A DNA stretch of 64,000 nucleotides from Dama dama (Eukaryota; Chordata; Mammalia; Artiodactyla; Cervidae): contig NC_083685.1 in the NCBI RefSeq assembly GCF_033118175.1, positions 123,016,501 to 123,080,500 on the forward strand. The letters run 5' to 3'. Below, piece after piece: positions 24,799-37,304 of this stretch. Within the stretch, counting starts at the first letter, position 1. Each line of letters begins with the position of its first letter. A program made the translations under genes and the position numbers. The notes under the pieces are model-generated. The model had not been told where the DNA came from. It worked only from the letters and a program-made list of their open reading frames with translations, and made no database searches.

Positions 24799-25954
24799 CC
24801 TCTAGGAAGATTCACAATTGGAAAGACAGGAGAATGATCAGTTGCCCAATGCACATCATTAACGGAAAGTAGGTATTTGAAGAGTATTAATACTTAAGAC
24901 CATGAACTTCTTCCTCAGATTTTTCATCCCACCCCTGTGTGCCCCATCCAACGGATGACAGCTGGGCCACAGCGGGACTCCCCAGGAAGAATCCACTCTG
25001 ACTGTGTGCTCTGCTATCCAGAAGCAGTGAGCCAGGCCTCTGAAACATTCCTTTTCTGCATGAAAGACCTCCTCGTCTATTGTAGAAAAATGTTGCAACC
25101 TTGCCACAAGCGATGGCAGAAGTATCTTTAAGCTGACCTCAAAGCAAGAGGCCAGTTCTACTCTCAAGACATCAGTCCTTCTGCATCCCCCTCACCAAGT
25201 CACACACACTACAGTCATGAAAAGGGCTCTGATACAGATCAAGTCCAGAGGCAGAGCCTGGGGTCTAATCCCATGGCTACCCCTGTGAAACAAACTCACA
25301 AGATGGGATGGTAAGGAACCCCTAACATACAGGGCACTTTCAGAGGCATGGCAGGGATGGGCCGTACAATCTGTCTGGGAAGAAGGGAGCTGCTGTGACA
25401 CCACAGACCTGACGGGGTAAAAGAGATGGTCACAGGACCTGCAGACATCAATGTGAGATAATATAGGACATCTGGAACATGATAAGTACACACCATAAAT
25501 GCAGATTATTATGCAAGTGAAACTTAAAATGGCATTCTTAATCCTGTTTGTCCAGTCATAATGGACCTATGATCACATTCACGCATCACATCTCAGCTGG
25601 ACAGCCAGTCACCAGCTTCGTGAAGGCCAAATATGTTGCTGTAAAAGGGCTCTACCCATGTGAGCAAACGTCTCCCCTCACCCTACTAAGTCCAGGAAGC
25701 AATAAAACGAAAACTATCAAAGAGAAAAGACAGGGTCAGTTACTGTACTTAGCTCCAGCTATATAACAGAAGTAGCCCCTGGCACCGACTTCAAGAAAAA
25801 AAATAAAAAATACAGTTTAAATATTCTAATTTCAAACTGTTGACGTTCTGCTTTCCTAAGGCACAGTTAAGAGGCCCCAGAGAAAAACTGGCAACGCTGA
25901 GGGGTGTGCGCTGGAAACGACGCGTCTGTGTCGCTGTGCAGTGACAGGGAGGTG

Positions 25955-28900
25955 TCACTCCAAGGCCGCCAGCTGCTCAATGGCACAGCGGACCTTCTTT
26001 GCGGTTTCTTCAAATTCTTTCTGCTTACTGTTGGTTTCCTTTGCCTGGAATAAAGAGTACACATGTGAAACTGAAGCTCTACACATGCTCAGATAGGGAT
26101 GCCCAGCTACATGGGGTAAATATTCTCATTCACATCAACTGCCTCTTTCTTTTTTTTCGTTTTTGGCCACACCATGCAACCAGGGAGCTTAGTTCCCCAG
26201 CCAGGGATCAAACCCTGGCTCCGAGGCCTAACCATCAGACTGCCAGGGAATTCCCCTCAAATGCCTCTCATCTGAGTTGCCTCATGATAATTCTAACAGA
26301 AGACACTGATAGACGGCTTCGCTCGTACCGTACCATTCTACCTGCTCCACACACGCGAGCTCACTCACCACTCCATGTCCTGTGAGGTAGACGCCACCTT
26401 CATATCCATTATACAGAAGAGGAAGCTGAGGTCCAGAGTACCATCCAGCTCAGGGTTACCCACTAGTCTGTGGCAGAGCCCTGATCTTCCCAATACCCTA
26501 CGTTGCTTCTGAAGCTCCCACAGAAAATCCACAGCCCTCCTCTCCTCCCCGTCGAGCATCAGCTTTCTCCTCAAACAGAAAACCTGCCACCTGCAGTTGT
26601 TCTTTGAATCTGGCTTCCAATCTTTCATTCTGCCAAGTGCTCTCCAAGGGGACAAATGATAATCACGTCAGCAAATGCAGAAAGCTCTTTCCCAAATTCA
26701 TTCTACTTAATTTCTCTGCCATATTAACAAACAAACAATAGGTTTTTATTGGGTTAAATAAGGAAAACAACAGAGGTAACTTTTCCCAGAAGATGGTGGT
26801 GGATGCAGCAGGAGCACAGAGCACACGGTGTGCTCCCGGGTCGGACCCCAAGCCCCAGCTCTTCCTTGGCCGCACACCAGCCAGCCCCCAGGTGGCTGCC
26901 TGGCCAGTCAGTGGTCCTTTTGACTGACCAGCAGCATCTCAATCAAATGTGGGGTCTCATTAATTCAGAGCATCACGACAGACAACACTCGTTCCTTGTT
27001 TTCAGTATTGTAAATGGCAACATGTAATTATCTCACCTGGATAAATGTGTCTTAAAACTGTATACTGCAATCCCATTGCTAATTTAATAAATGGTTTAAA
27101 AGATCCGCTCCCAACCTTATTTCCTATCAGAGAACAGACAAGGTCTGCATGCCAGCCCACCTCCAGGAGCGATGTACTCTAGATGGTTCATCCTGGAGCT
27201 CTAGCAGGAAGCAGGTGGGCCTCTGGTTACACCCATTCCCTGCACTTGGCTCTTACCCCAAACCTTACTGTCCACATCCACTCACAAGCATATGCCCATA
27301 AGGAAACAAGAGGACCTGAATTTTTGTATCAGGGATATATTATTTGCAACAAACCTCACAACTGGGTGTCACTTTAGAGCAGCCCTATCCAACAGAATTT
27401 TTTGTAATGATGAAAATGTTCAATTGTCTGCACAGATCATTAAAGTAATCACTGGCCACATGTAGCTACTGAGCAGATAAAATGCCACTAGTGAAACTGA
27501 ATTTTATTTCATTTTCTTTTTATTGGCTGCACCACAAGACTAGTAGGACCTTAGTCCCCTGACCAGGGATCGAATCTGTGCCCCTAGTAGTAGAAGAGCA
27601 GAGTCCTAACCACTCCCCCATATATATACATTTAAAAATGGTCTGGAAGGAAATACACCAGTTAATGGTGCTTACCACTGGCATAGGGGTGAAGCTTTTG
27701 GTTCTTCCTTACAAAAGCTTTATATTTTATACTGATAGTTTATTTAATAATTAAACAAGGTAATAAAAACAAATGCATAGATTTTAAAGTATTTTGACTT
27801 GAGGAGAACAAAAGAGCAGTTGCAAAATGGAAGCAAACCATTTTCTTCCAATCTCCCCACTTTTCTCCTGGGTGTTTCCACCTGGTTCTGGTCTGGTTCT
27901 GCCCCCACTGCTGACACCCAGATAAGGGAGGCCCAGCATCTCCTGGGTCTCCTCCTCCAGCCCTCCTAAGTCACCTCCCTCAACAGGTTAACCACCTTCC
28001 TCTATCAGATCACAGGATCACAAGCACTCAATTTTCTAGGACTGGACTGTGACAACTGTAGTGTTTGTCTTCCTATTTATTTCAACTACCAAAACATCTT
28101 TGTCTTTCTCAGAGCTCCACAATCTGGCTGCAGTCTCACTGTTCTACCCCTTAACATTCCTCCCATTTGCACAGGCATAGCTTTCCCACAACTATTCCCA
28201 AAGTACACAAGCTGGTCTTTCACTTTGAACAGGGCTGGCAAAATACGCCCTGTGGGACACATCCAATCAGCCCATGGCCTGTTCTTAACCCAATGGCTAA
28301 GAATGCTTTATGTTTTTAAACATTTGTGGGAAAAAAAGGAACAGAGAATAATTTCTAGGGCTTCCCTGGTGGTCTAGTGGTTAAGAATCCACCCTGCAAG
28401 GGAAACCAGTTCGATTCCTGGTCCAGGAAGATCCCGCACGCTGAGGAGTGACTAAGGCCATGGGAGACAACCACTGAACCTAGAGCCTGCGCTCCACAGG
28501 AAGAGCCACTGCAACAAGGCCCGCGCGCAACGAGGGAGCGGCCTGAACCTGCTGCAGCTAGAAACGGCCCGAGTGCCGCGACAAGACTCACCACAGCCAA
28601 AGAACGAAATGGATAAGTAAACAAACATTTCCTCTTAAAAAGGAACATCTAACAGAAACTCTGTGGCCCGTGATGGTTAAACACTTACCCTCTGTGGCAC
28701 TTGGCAGAAAATGAACTGACCCCTAACCTCGAAGGCCCTCTCTAGCCTTCACCCTAATTCCAACACGGCAGTTCCCCAAACCTCCATTGAATACATAGCT
28801 TTACTGACCACTGACTTCTCGCTTCTTGAAAAACTTTTTGATTTTGTCCTTAGCATTTAAAAAGTACCATATTAGACAGAATTATGTATATTGATCTCTA

Positions 28901-31900
28901 AAAAAGAACATGATTTTCAAGTTGAAAAGGATCTCAGAAACCGTGGGGTCTATCCTCCATTTTACAGGCAGGAAACTGTGATCAAGACTGGTCTAAATTC
29001 AAACACCACACACAAAAATAAACTCAAAATGGATTAAAGATCTAAATGTAAGAACAGAAACTATAAAACTCCTAGAGGAGAACATAGGCAAAACACTCTC
29101 CGACATAAATCACAGCAAGATCCTCTATGACCCACCTCCCAGAATATTGGAAATAAAAGCAAAACTAAACAAATGGGACCTAATGAAACTTAAAAGCTTT
29201 TGCACTACAAAGGAAACTATAAGTAAGGTGAAAAGACAGCCCTCAGATTGGGAGAAAATAATAGCAAATGAAGAAACAAAGGATTAATCTCAAAAATATA
29301 CAAGCAACTCCTGCAGCTCAATTCCAGAAAAATAAATGACCCAATCAAAAAATGGGCCAAAGAACTAAACAGACATTTCTCCAAAGAAGACATACAGATG
29401 GCTAACAAACACATGAAAAGATGCTCAACATCACTCATTATCAGAGAAATGCAAATCAAAACCACAATGAGGTACCATTACACGCCAGTCAGGATGGCTG
29501 CTATCCAAAAGACTACAAGCAATAAATGCTGGAGAGGGTGTGGAGAAAAGGGAACCCTATTACACTGTTGGTGGGAATGCAAACTAGTACAGCTGCTATG
29601 GAAAACAGTGTGGAGATTTCTTAAAAAACTGGAAATAGAACTGCCATATGACCCAGCAATCCCACTTCTGGGCATACACACTGAGGAAACCAGATCTGAA
29701 AGAGACACGTGCACCCCAGTGTTCATCACAGCACTGTTTATAATAGCCAGGACATGGAAGCAACCTAGATGCCCATCAGCAGATGAATGGATAAGGAAGC
29801 TGTGGTACATATACACCATGGAATATTACTCAGCCATTAAAAAGAATTCATTTGAACCAGTCCTAATGAGATGGATGAAGCTGGAGCCCCTTGTACAGAG
29901 TGAAGTAAGCCAGAAAGATAAAGAACATTACAGCATACTAACACATATATATGGAATTTAGAAAGATGGTAATGATAACCCTATATGCAAAACAGAAAAA
30001 GAGACACAGAAATACAGAACAGACTTTTGAACTCTGTGGGAGAATGTGAGGGTGGGATATTTCAAAAGAACAGCATGTATACTATCTATGGTGAAACAGA
30101 TCACCAGCCCAGGTGGGATGCATGAGACAAGTGCTCCGGCCTGGTGCACTGGGAAGACCCAGAGGAATCGGGTGGAGAGGGAGGTGGGAGCGGGGATCGG
30201 GATGGGGAATACGTGTAAATCCATGGCTGATTCATATCAATGTATGACAAAACCCACTGAAATGTTGTGAAGTCATTAGCCTCCAACTAATAATAAAAAA
30301 AAAAAAAAGACTGGTCTAAATTCACAAAGTCTGTGACTGGCAGAGACAAGCGTTATGTCTGGACTCCCTGCCCAGGGCTTTGCTAAAAAGAAATTGAATA
30401 CCTGAATATTTATTCTTCGTAAAGCTACTGGATTTAGCACAGAGAGGATGCTCAGTTAAATGTGAATATCTTATAAGTAAGTAATTTTTAGTAAATACCC
30501 ACACAAAACGTGAGATATATTAAAAAATTATTCCTTGTGTACCTGAAATTCAGACTTAACTGGGAGTCCTGGTTTTCTCTGGCAACCTTACTTCTCTACA
30601 GCCCAGGCTGTTTGGGAGCTGCTTCTTTATGGACTCATGGTTTCACTCTCCCAATAACCTAGTTTACCTGTGCAAGAGTCAAAGTTTGCCCGAAAAGATC
30701 CCTTCAAGGTCTAGTAGGACTGGCACTTCTTTCTCCCAATAGACATAATGCCCCTTCCTTACATACTGTCTACTCTGTGGCTCCAAACCCTCTGTTCCCA
30801 CCTCTGCTAACACATGAACACACTCCATATGAATGAGCTACCATCTCAGTTGTCACTGAGGCAGGAATGCCAGCCTAGCCCTCACACGTCCCACCACCAG
30901 AGGTCACCACAAACTGAGGGCACCTCTACTCAGGGCGTGCATTTTTTCTGATTGCACAACCCCAAGGTGACACTCTAGGTCACATGCTTTTCTGTCCTTT
31001 TATATCTTCACACACACATCTGAGGGGTTGATAAAGTGCTGAGGAACAGCATCTATGCAGTGTTTGTGAGGGACTGGGAGTTTAGTACTAAAGATGCTGA
31101 ACAGGATTTGCTCTTGGTTCTTATTTCCAGTGATACATACGATTTTGTTCTTGGTTCTTTCTTTATCCAGTTTCAAAAATTCACTGAGGGTTAATTCTTC
31201 AAACTGCTTCTTGACAGAAAGGAAAGCACAACCAGATGAATGCTTTTTATGTTCTTCTCTAGAAAAAACAATACACGAGCATGTCAACAGAGACAGTGAA
31301 GTTGAGGGAGAAGAGTTCATTACCACCAGTCTCCCTCCCCACCTCAGAGACACATGTTGCTCTGCTTCAGGAGCAGAGCATGAATTCTGAAGTGGATGCA
31401 ACCAGTGCCCGGATCCACATTCCCACACACCTCATCTCAGCATCTTCTTGGTCTGTGGACACTCCCCATCCCCATCCTATGGCTGGTATATTCTATCTGG
31501 AGTCCTTTAGCAAGCAGTAGGAAAAGTGTTAGAGTGTAAATATAAAGGTACCACATGTCAAAGCCCTTAAAATCGTCCAGGAATCATTTGCAGTTATCTC
31601 ATTTTATTGGACTTATGCCGTAATCTATTGGTTCAGAGAAGGGCACTACTGACCTGGTTTCTCCAGGGAATCCTTGTGCCTGTACGATCATTCTCTCCAG
31701 TGGGAATTATCCCTGCATAGCAGACAGCACTAGAACCAGAACAGTCTGGGGACTTCCTGGTGGTCCAGTGGTGAGGACTCAGCACTTTCATTGCTGAGGG
31801 CCCAGGTTCAACCCCTGGTTAGGGAACTTAAGATCCCACAAGCTACTTGGTGCAGCCAAAAAGAACAAAAAACCACAACAACAACCCAGAACAATCTAGA

Positions 31901-32229
31901 AGAAATACACAGCCACACAAATTCCAAGAGGACAGCCAACAGTAACTATAATTTGAAAACATTATAGCACTTGGAAATTCACTCCCAAGAATACAACCAG
32001 TATTTCTCCACTGATCCCTGGTATGATCACCATGCCATCCCAGTCAATACCAGGTCACAAGAGCAAACACGTTAGGAAAAACAGTAATACTCTTCCTGCC
32101 AAGAAGAGAAACAACTCCAGAGATTCTCTAAGGCAAAAAAAATTCAAGTTGTGGAAGCTACTGATTCTGATGGGAAAAAAAAATGGGAGGGGAAAAATGG
32201 GGTCTGTATGAATATATGCATGCACGGAG

Positions 32230-32261
<32 letters not shown>

Positions 32262-33272
32262 GACGCAAAGAACAAAATCCAAAACACTGAGTGTACTACT
32301 TTAAGGTGTGGTTTTTCTGCTGTATGAATGATGGTCCAGATAATTAAGTTTCAGATTTAAAAACTCTAAAACAGGAAAGGCACCTGGACAGCTCTAGGTC
32401 ACAGCAGGATCTGCTCCAGTATTCTAACTTAAAAGGTATCAAGAACCCACAGGAAAATGCCTTTTTTAACATCCATCCAGAAGGATATTCCGCCAAATCG
32501 GGTTGGATTAGGTTGAAAGCATCTCCAAGGTGCCAGCAGCAGAATCACCCATTACAATAGCTGTTTAGGGCACAAAGGAGGTTGGAAAGCTGAAACTCTT
32601 TCACTAACCCTTCAAAATTCAGGGTTTTTTTTTTGGAGGAGCCCAACACAAAACAAAAGGTCTCGATGGAACTGGGGCACCCAGGAAACCCAGTGAGGCC
32701 GGCCTGCGGGACTTACATAGGGTCGTCATCTGGTTCCCAGCCTTCCAACTCCTTGAAGCAGAAGAAACACTGAGCCAAGTCGGGCTCGTTCTCAGTGGGG
32801 CAGTGGATGAAGCCTGCCGCGGCCATCTGCAAGGGAGAGCTCAGCTCAGGCCCCAGCGCGGAGGAGGGGGCCCACAGAGGGGCCGGAGCCTGCGATAGAG
32901 GTTGCCCCGGGTCTGGAAGCCCACAGTGGGCTTGGGGCCCGAGGGAGAGGTCGCCCTGGGCCCGGAAGTCCACAGAAAGGCTGGAGCCTGAGGGAGAGGT
33001 CACCCAGGGCCTAGAAGCCCTCAGAAGGATTGGAGTCCGACGGAAACGTCGCCCCGGGCCCAGAAGCCCACGGAAGGGTTGGAGTCCACGGGACCGGTCG
33101 CCTCCGGACGGGGGCGGGACTCTTAGGGCGAGGAGGAGCTGGGGACTCCGGGAGGTCTTACCCGCTCCGGGGTGCAAGCGCAGCCCTCTAAGAAGGGCCA
33201 GTTCTTAAACGTGGAGACGCGGTGGTCCTTGAGGTAGAGCTGCCAGGCCGGGGGCAACGACTGGGCACCCAT
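25955..33272 (-). CDS. BIRC5: Survivin (BIRC5), single-BIR chromosomal passenger protein
   Basis: Exons in transcription order: 33272-33162 (111 nt), 32826-32717 (110), 31258-31141 (118), 26044-25955 (90 with TGA). The first three match human survivin exon sizes, and the total gives 142 residues, the canonical length. The BIR domain shows the zinc ligands Cys57, Cys60, His77 and Cys84, with Trp67 nearby. Thr34 in CTPER is the known CDK1 site. The C-terminal helix begins KNKIAKETN. Survivin localises the Aurora B/INCENP/borealin complex at centromeres and midzone, and it inhibits apoptosis. Exon 2/3 joins as AT|A to give Ile74, so the Met read at that point in unspliced exon 2 is intronic. Introns are 335, 1458 and 5096 bp. 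Intron 1 is mostly a 49-bp minisatellite, and intron 3 holds a full L1 3' end. Confidence 0.96.
26146..26256 (-). repeat. Ruminant tRNA-Glu-like SINE (BIRC5 intron 3)
   Basis: 'tttttggccacaccatgcaaccagg' through 'cagactgccagggaattcccc', reverse orientation. A second diverged copy is at about 27510-27625 ('ggctgcaccacaagactagtagg'). Confidence 0.8.
28205..28335. repeat. Ancient DNA-transposon-like fragment
   Basis: 'ggctggcaaaatacgccctgtgggacacatccaatcagcccatggcctg' resembles the widespread hAT-Charlie derived sequence 'aaactacggcccgcgggcc...'. Diverged; the family name is uncertain. Confidence 0.4.
28359..28645 (+). repeat. Ruminant SINE, long form (BIRC5 intron 3)
   Basis: 'gggcttccctggtggtctag' head, then 'cctggtccaggaagatcccgcacgctgagg' and a tail rich in 'agagcctgcgctccacagg' and 'caacgagggagcggcctgaac', typical of the longer tRNA-derived ruminant SINE. 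Confidence 0.8.
29002..30306 (+). mobile_element. 5'-truncated L1 with perfect 18-bp target duplication
   Basis: About 1.3 kb of L1 3' end: the C-terminus of ORF2 (29398-29961 stays open and includes MANKHMKRCSTSLIIREMQI, WWECKLVQLLWKTVWRFLKK, YDPAIPLLGI, and IYTMEYYSAIKKN), then a 3' UTR and an A-tail ending at 30306. The flanking direct repeat (AAGACTGGTCTAAATTCA) is identical at 28984-29001 and 30307-30324, showing a fairly recent target-primed insertion. It is antisense to BIRC5 and sits in its intron 3. The polymerase domain is missing, so it cannot move by itself. Confidence 0.95.
31749..31862 (+). repeat. Ruminant tRNA-Glu-like SINE (BIRC5 intron 2)
   Basis: 'ggggacttcctggtggtccagtggtgagg' through 'gatcccacaagctacttggtgcagcc' and an A-rich tail. 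Intron 2 spans 31259-32716. Confidence 0.85.
32231..32257. repeat. (CA)n microsatellite, BIRC5 intron 2
   Basis: About 13 uninterrupted CA units. It is a likely polymorphic marker. Confidence 0.9.
32870..33115 (-). repeat. 49-bp GC-rich minisatellite in BIRC5 intron 1
   Basis: The anchor 'gtcgccc/gttgccc/gtcaccc' recurs at 32901, 32950, 32999, 33048 and 33097, each exactly 49 bp apart. Each unit contains 'ggaagcccacag' and 'ggagcctga/ggagtccga' variants. There are about five copies, including a partial one at the low end. It fills roughly three quarters of the 335-bp intron and stops 46 bp before the exon 1 donor. Because 49 is not a multiple of 3, the long + strand frame across it is not a repeat protein. 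Confidence 0.9.
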
Positions 33273-33298
33273 CCCGCCGCCGCCGAGCGGTGCCGCGA

Positions 33299-33315
33299 TT
33301 CAAATCCGGCGGTTT
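33299..33315 (-). promoter_or_regulatory. BIRC5: BIRC5 CDE/CHR cell-cycle element
   Basis: Read on the - strand the DNA is AAACCGCC-GGATTTGAATCGCGG. The CHR core TTTGAA is at 33304-33299 and the CDE-like AACCGCC at 33315-33308, four bases upstream of it, about 27-43 bp before the ATG. This tandem pair is known in the survivin promoter, is bound by DREAM/MMB complexes and gives G2/M expression. Confidence 0.8.
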
Positions 33316-33388
33316 ACGGCCTCCGCGAGGCATGTCGGGAACGCGCCTCCCGCTGCCTTCTGGGAAATGGGAAGCTGTGTGGCGCGGG

Positions 33389-33407
33389 GCATGCTGGGAG
33401 TCGTAGT
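33389..33407 (-). promoter_or_regulatory. BIRC5: ACTACAA/SBS (ZNF143-type) motif in BIRC5 promoter
   Basis: The - strand reads ACTACGACTCCCAGCATGC, nearly the same as the two motifs upstream of THA1. It lies about 120 bp upstream of the BIRC5 ATG, in the CpG-rich block 32830-33430. Confidence 0.65.
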
Positions 33408-34245
33408 CCTCTCGCCGCGTGGCTCTGCAGCTGTTCAGCCGCCACCGGGCAAGCCCCTCCCCGTGGCTTACTTACATCCCAACTACTTGCTAAGAGAAGC
33501 TGGGGATGTGCTGAAGCCTCCGTGATAGTTTCAAGGAGTGGCCCCTGCGAGGGCGAATGGATTAAGCCCTTTCAGCCTGCAAACTCTATTGGTTTTGTGG
33601 GCGCCCCATTCCAGAAACCATTAGTGCTAGCTTCCCCAGGCGTTGTGCTGGCCAGATTGGAATATGTGCTGAGGCCCGTCCACCTAGAAGGCATGCATCC
33701 TCTGGGAAAAGGTGTCACATAGATGAAGTCTACAGCTTAACCGCCACCCTTGCTGGAGTGAGCTGTTCACTCTTATATCAAGTCTTTTATCGAGTTTTTT
33801 CACTGAAGCTTCTTGGAGATCCAGAAATTGATCCCTGTCGCTTTGTTCTTCCCTTTCCACCATAATTCCTCAGGAGTTAGATATCTCTTCTAAGTCCCTG
33901 CCCCAGAGATGCAGATAGGGGTAAACAGAGGTGAAGCCATGTGTAGAAAGAAATAATGCCCACTGCCCTCCCTCCAGGAGACCTGGGTGTCCTCTCAAAG
34001 AGGTGGGAGGGGATAGGAGTGTGATTCAAGGAAGTGAACAGCCCAGGATAGTACACCTGTATAATAGAAATGATTGCCCAGGGAGCAAGCATCTGCCTGT
34101 AGGCTCAACCAGATTGGGTTCAGAGAAGGCCTGTGTAGCTGGTACGCAGCCTCAGGCAGAGGCCCCAGCCTTCCGACTCTCGGAACATCCTCTTTGAGAG
34201 GTTTTTATGGAGGTTTCACAAGCTTGGTTGATTGAATTGTTATAG

Positions 34246-34992
34246 CCATGCTTTCCGGGAAACAAACTCACTCAGAAGGACAATGCAGATAGTGGAGTGC
34301 AGTTTATTACACCAGCGGCCCCAAGGCAGAGTCTCCTCTTAGCCAAGGGCCCCGACCAGCATTTGTGAAAATCTTTTATACCCCATGTGTACGTGTCCAA
34401 ACCCACCAGCCCAAATGCCTTGAGGCTTACAAAGGAAGGGAAAATACAATCACAATAACCCCATCATTCACGTGTTATGTGTTCAAACAGTTAATAATCA
34501 ATAAGCCTGTGGTTACCTTCCGATAGATACTGTCCGGAGGCAGGGGTGATTAGTGTCTGTTTTCTCTTAGGCAATGAGTAACCTGGATGTGATCTTCAAG
34601 ATTCCCCTGCCCAGAGCGGGTCTTATCCTTCCTTTGTCATTCCCACAGGCGCTAAGCACAGAGTTCAGAGTCCATTGGAGAGGCGGCCTAGCATGATCAG
34701 CACGGACAGGCCTGAGACGCAGTCCAGGCCCTATGAATTCCTTCTTCAGAATCATTTGCCTTTGGTGATTAATTGAGTCACCAGCTCCTCTCCACTTCCT
34801 GAAGTCTGGGAAGGTGGGGCTGAAACCTCCCAGTGTCTAATGAAGGTTTGGTCCTTCTGGCTAGTGTCTAGGGGCCTGCCAAGAACTGCTCTTTACAACA
34901 AGAGACTCTCCTATCACTAGGGAGATTTCAAAGGTTTTTTAGGAGCTGTGTGTCAAGAATCAGGCACAAAGACCAAACATCTAGTTATCACA
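34246..34992 (-). mobile_element. LTR-like unit of an endogenous retrovirus
   Basis: On the - strand there is a TATAAAAG box at 34380-34373 and AATAAA at 34308-34303, about 70 bp apart, with an outline that could start TGTGATAAC (34992) and end GGAAAGCA (near 34250). No internal viral genes are next to it, so it looks like a solitary LTR. The family and exact ends are uncertain, and I could not see a clear target duplication. It lies between BIRC5 and the AFMID 3' end. Confidence 0.55.
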
Positions 34993-35774
34993 GAGGCAAG
35001 TTTTCTACGTAAACTCTCTGGATTTTTAAATAACTATTTAAAACTATAAAACAACTATTCATTGCCAACACTGGTGGACACTGTGATGATCCAACAAAGT
35101 TTTGAGATCGTAAGTCATCAGTGCTAGATATTGCCTTATGGCCATCTAGTCTCACCAAACCTTTTGTGAACATGTTTTTCCTCTGTTGTTAAAAGTGACA
35201 CATCAATGCTGTAAAAGCAAAAATCATGCAATAGGAAGGAAGTCTTCCTCTCCCCCAAGACCTCTAGCAGAAGGAAACTTTTCAGCAGATTCTATATATA
35301 CTTCTAGGGGTGGTGTGTGTGTGTGTATCTGTTGGTGTCCTGTCTTTTCAGGTAACAGCACATCTCAGCTTTATCTGCACCCAGAGATTGCAACTATCTA
35401 ACATTCTATAAAATCTGTGTGGTGTATATTAGATGGTCTACTGATCTACCCTAATTCCAATCAACCAGTTTCCCATTGGGTAGCTCCATTTTTTTTTTTT
35501 TTCTGCTATTATGAATTGTATTGATACTACAGCCAACAGACACACACACATCCAACTATGCCTGGAGCATAAATAGCAGCAAGCAAGATTTCTGGCAGTG
35601 TGTATGTGCCTTCAGCGTTTTTGATTACAGCCAACTTGCCCTCTCAATCATCAGAGTGGGACACGGTTTGCTTTGCAATCTTGTCTGAGCTGACCCTGCC
35701 TTTTTCATCCTGCCTATTTTAATCAGAGTTCTACCAATATTGATGGCATCTGTTTGAAAATATATATCTTACAG

Positions 35775-35885
35775 AGAATTCCCTGGCAGTTCAGTGGTTA
35801 AGACGTGGCACTCTCACTGTCAAGAGCACATGTTCAGTCCGTTTGAGAAACTAAAATCCCATAAACTGCGTGGTGTAGCCAAAAA
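35775..35885 (+). repeat. Ruminant tRNA-Glu-like SINE
   Basis: 'gaattccctggcagttcagtggttaagacg' through 'aaactgcgtggtgtagccaaaaaaa'. The neighbouring AT-rich DNA (35890-37250) has old L1 pieces (for example about 36340-36600, - strand like) and a SINE at 36730-36900, and no gene. Confidence 0.85.
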
Positions 35886-37304
35886 AATATATACAATTTT
35901 AAAAATAAATAAAAATATACGTCTTCTGGACAAACACCATCAAGTCAATGCATTTCTGTGATTCATTTTCTATTTGGCACCAACATGTTCCAACTTATTT
36001 TCCATTTAAAAATTTTATTTTACTGAAAACTTCAGCTGCTTAGGTCTTTTCCATAAGGTTTTTAAGAAAAATTATTACTTGTATTTTTATCACAATAAGA
36101 GTAACATATTTAACATGAATAAAATGTACATAGCAAAGTTGCTATATGTGATAACATTGTATATACAGAGAAATCTCAACATTTTGGATTTTGGTTACTT
36201 TTCATTTCTATGCCAACTGAAAGGGGTATAATTAAGTGGAAGAATTTAGAATATCTGCATTTTTTCCCTTCTATCATTCTATTATATACATACACACACA
36301 CAATTATATATGGTAAACTATACATAATATAAACTTTAGTTTTAGCCATTTTTTAAAATTGAAGTATAACTGACCTACAACTGTATATTTGTTCCAGCTG
36401 CACAACATATTGATTCAGTGTTCTAACTCATTACAAAACAATCGCCACCATTTCAACCATTTTTAAGTGTTCAGCTCAGTGGCATTAAGTACATTCACTT
36501 TGCTATGCAACCATCACCACCATCCATCTCCAGAACATTTTCTTTCATCTTCCACAACTGAAACTTTATCCATTAACAATTTCTGTAGGATTTTGTAACA
36601 AAAGTTCAAATTCATGGATCAGCTTTTGGCTGTATCAAATTTGATCAAAACCAGCTTCTACCATTTTTTGCCTTTGACATTATTGTCACCAACCTCCTAT
36701 GTCTGGGGTCCATTTTTTAACAGCTAAATTTTAAAAATTATTTATTTTACTTATGTATTTGGTTGCACCAGGTCTTAGCTGTGGCATGTAGGATCTCTTA
36801 GTTGAGTCATGTAGGATTTAGTTCCCTGACCAGGGATCAGACCTGGGCCCCCTGCACTGGGAGTGTGGAGTTTTAAGCCACTGGACCATCAGGGAAAATC
36901 CACTTTTTGGTGACTTTTATTTTTATCATTTTAAAGTTGCAATAATAGTACAAGGAATAATCATGTACCCTTTACTCAGATATTGTTTACATTTTGCCGA
37001 TACGTATTATTATTCTCACTCTCTTCCTTTCTCTCTTTCTATAACACACACACACACTCATATACACACATATGTATATATTTTCTAATCAGAACCATTT
37101 ATTGAGATTTTATTGAGGCATGGCTGATAATTATTTATTATATATATTATATATATATATATTTATATTAATTTATTACATAAATTAACTTTCAATGTAT
37201 ACAAACATACTGATTTACAATTTTTAAACATTATACTCCATATATAGTTGTTATATCAGCTATTTCCCCTGCGCTGTACAACAAATCCTCGTAGCTTACT
37301 TGGG

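Noticed and set aside
29398..29961. 188-codon + strand frame
   Set aside because: It is the C-terminus of L1 ORF2 in a truncated element, not a host gene.
31000..31140. Survivin variant reading into intron 3
   Set aside because: The frame continues for about 46 codons to a stop, but exon 4 supplies the conserved C-terminus. There is no evidence for retention.
32795..33208. Long + strand open frame across BIRC5 intron 1
   Set aside because: It runs through the 49-bp minisatellite and antisense to exons 1-2. The repeat unit is not a multiple of three, so it is not a repeat protein.
34567..34755. Possible AFMID last exon containing 'ILKK'
   Set aside because: No acceptor AG directly precedes the peptide and the phase is wrong. 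The 38220-38252 exon fits better.
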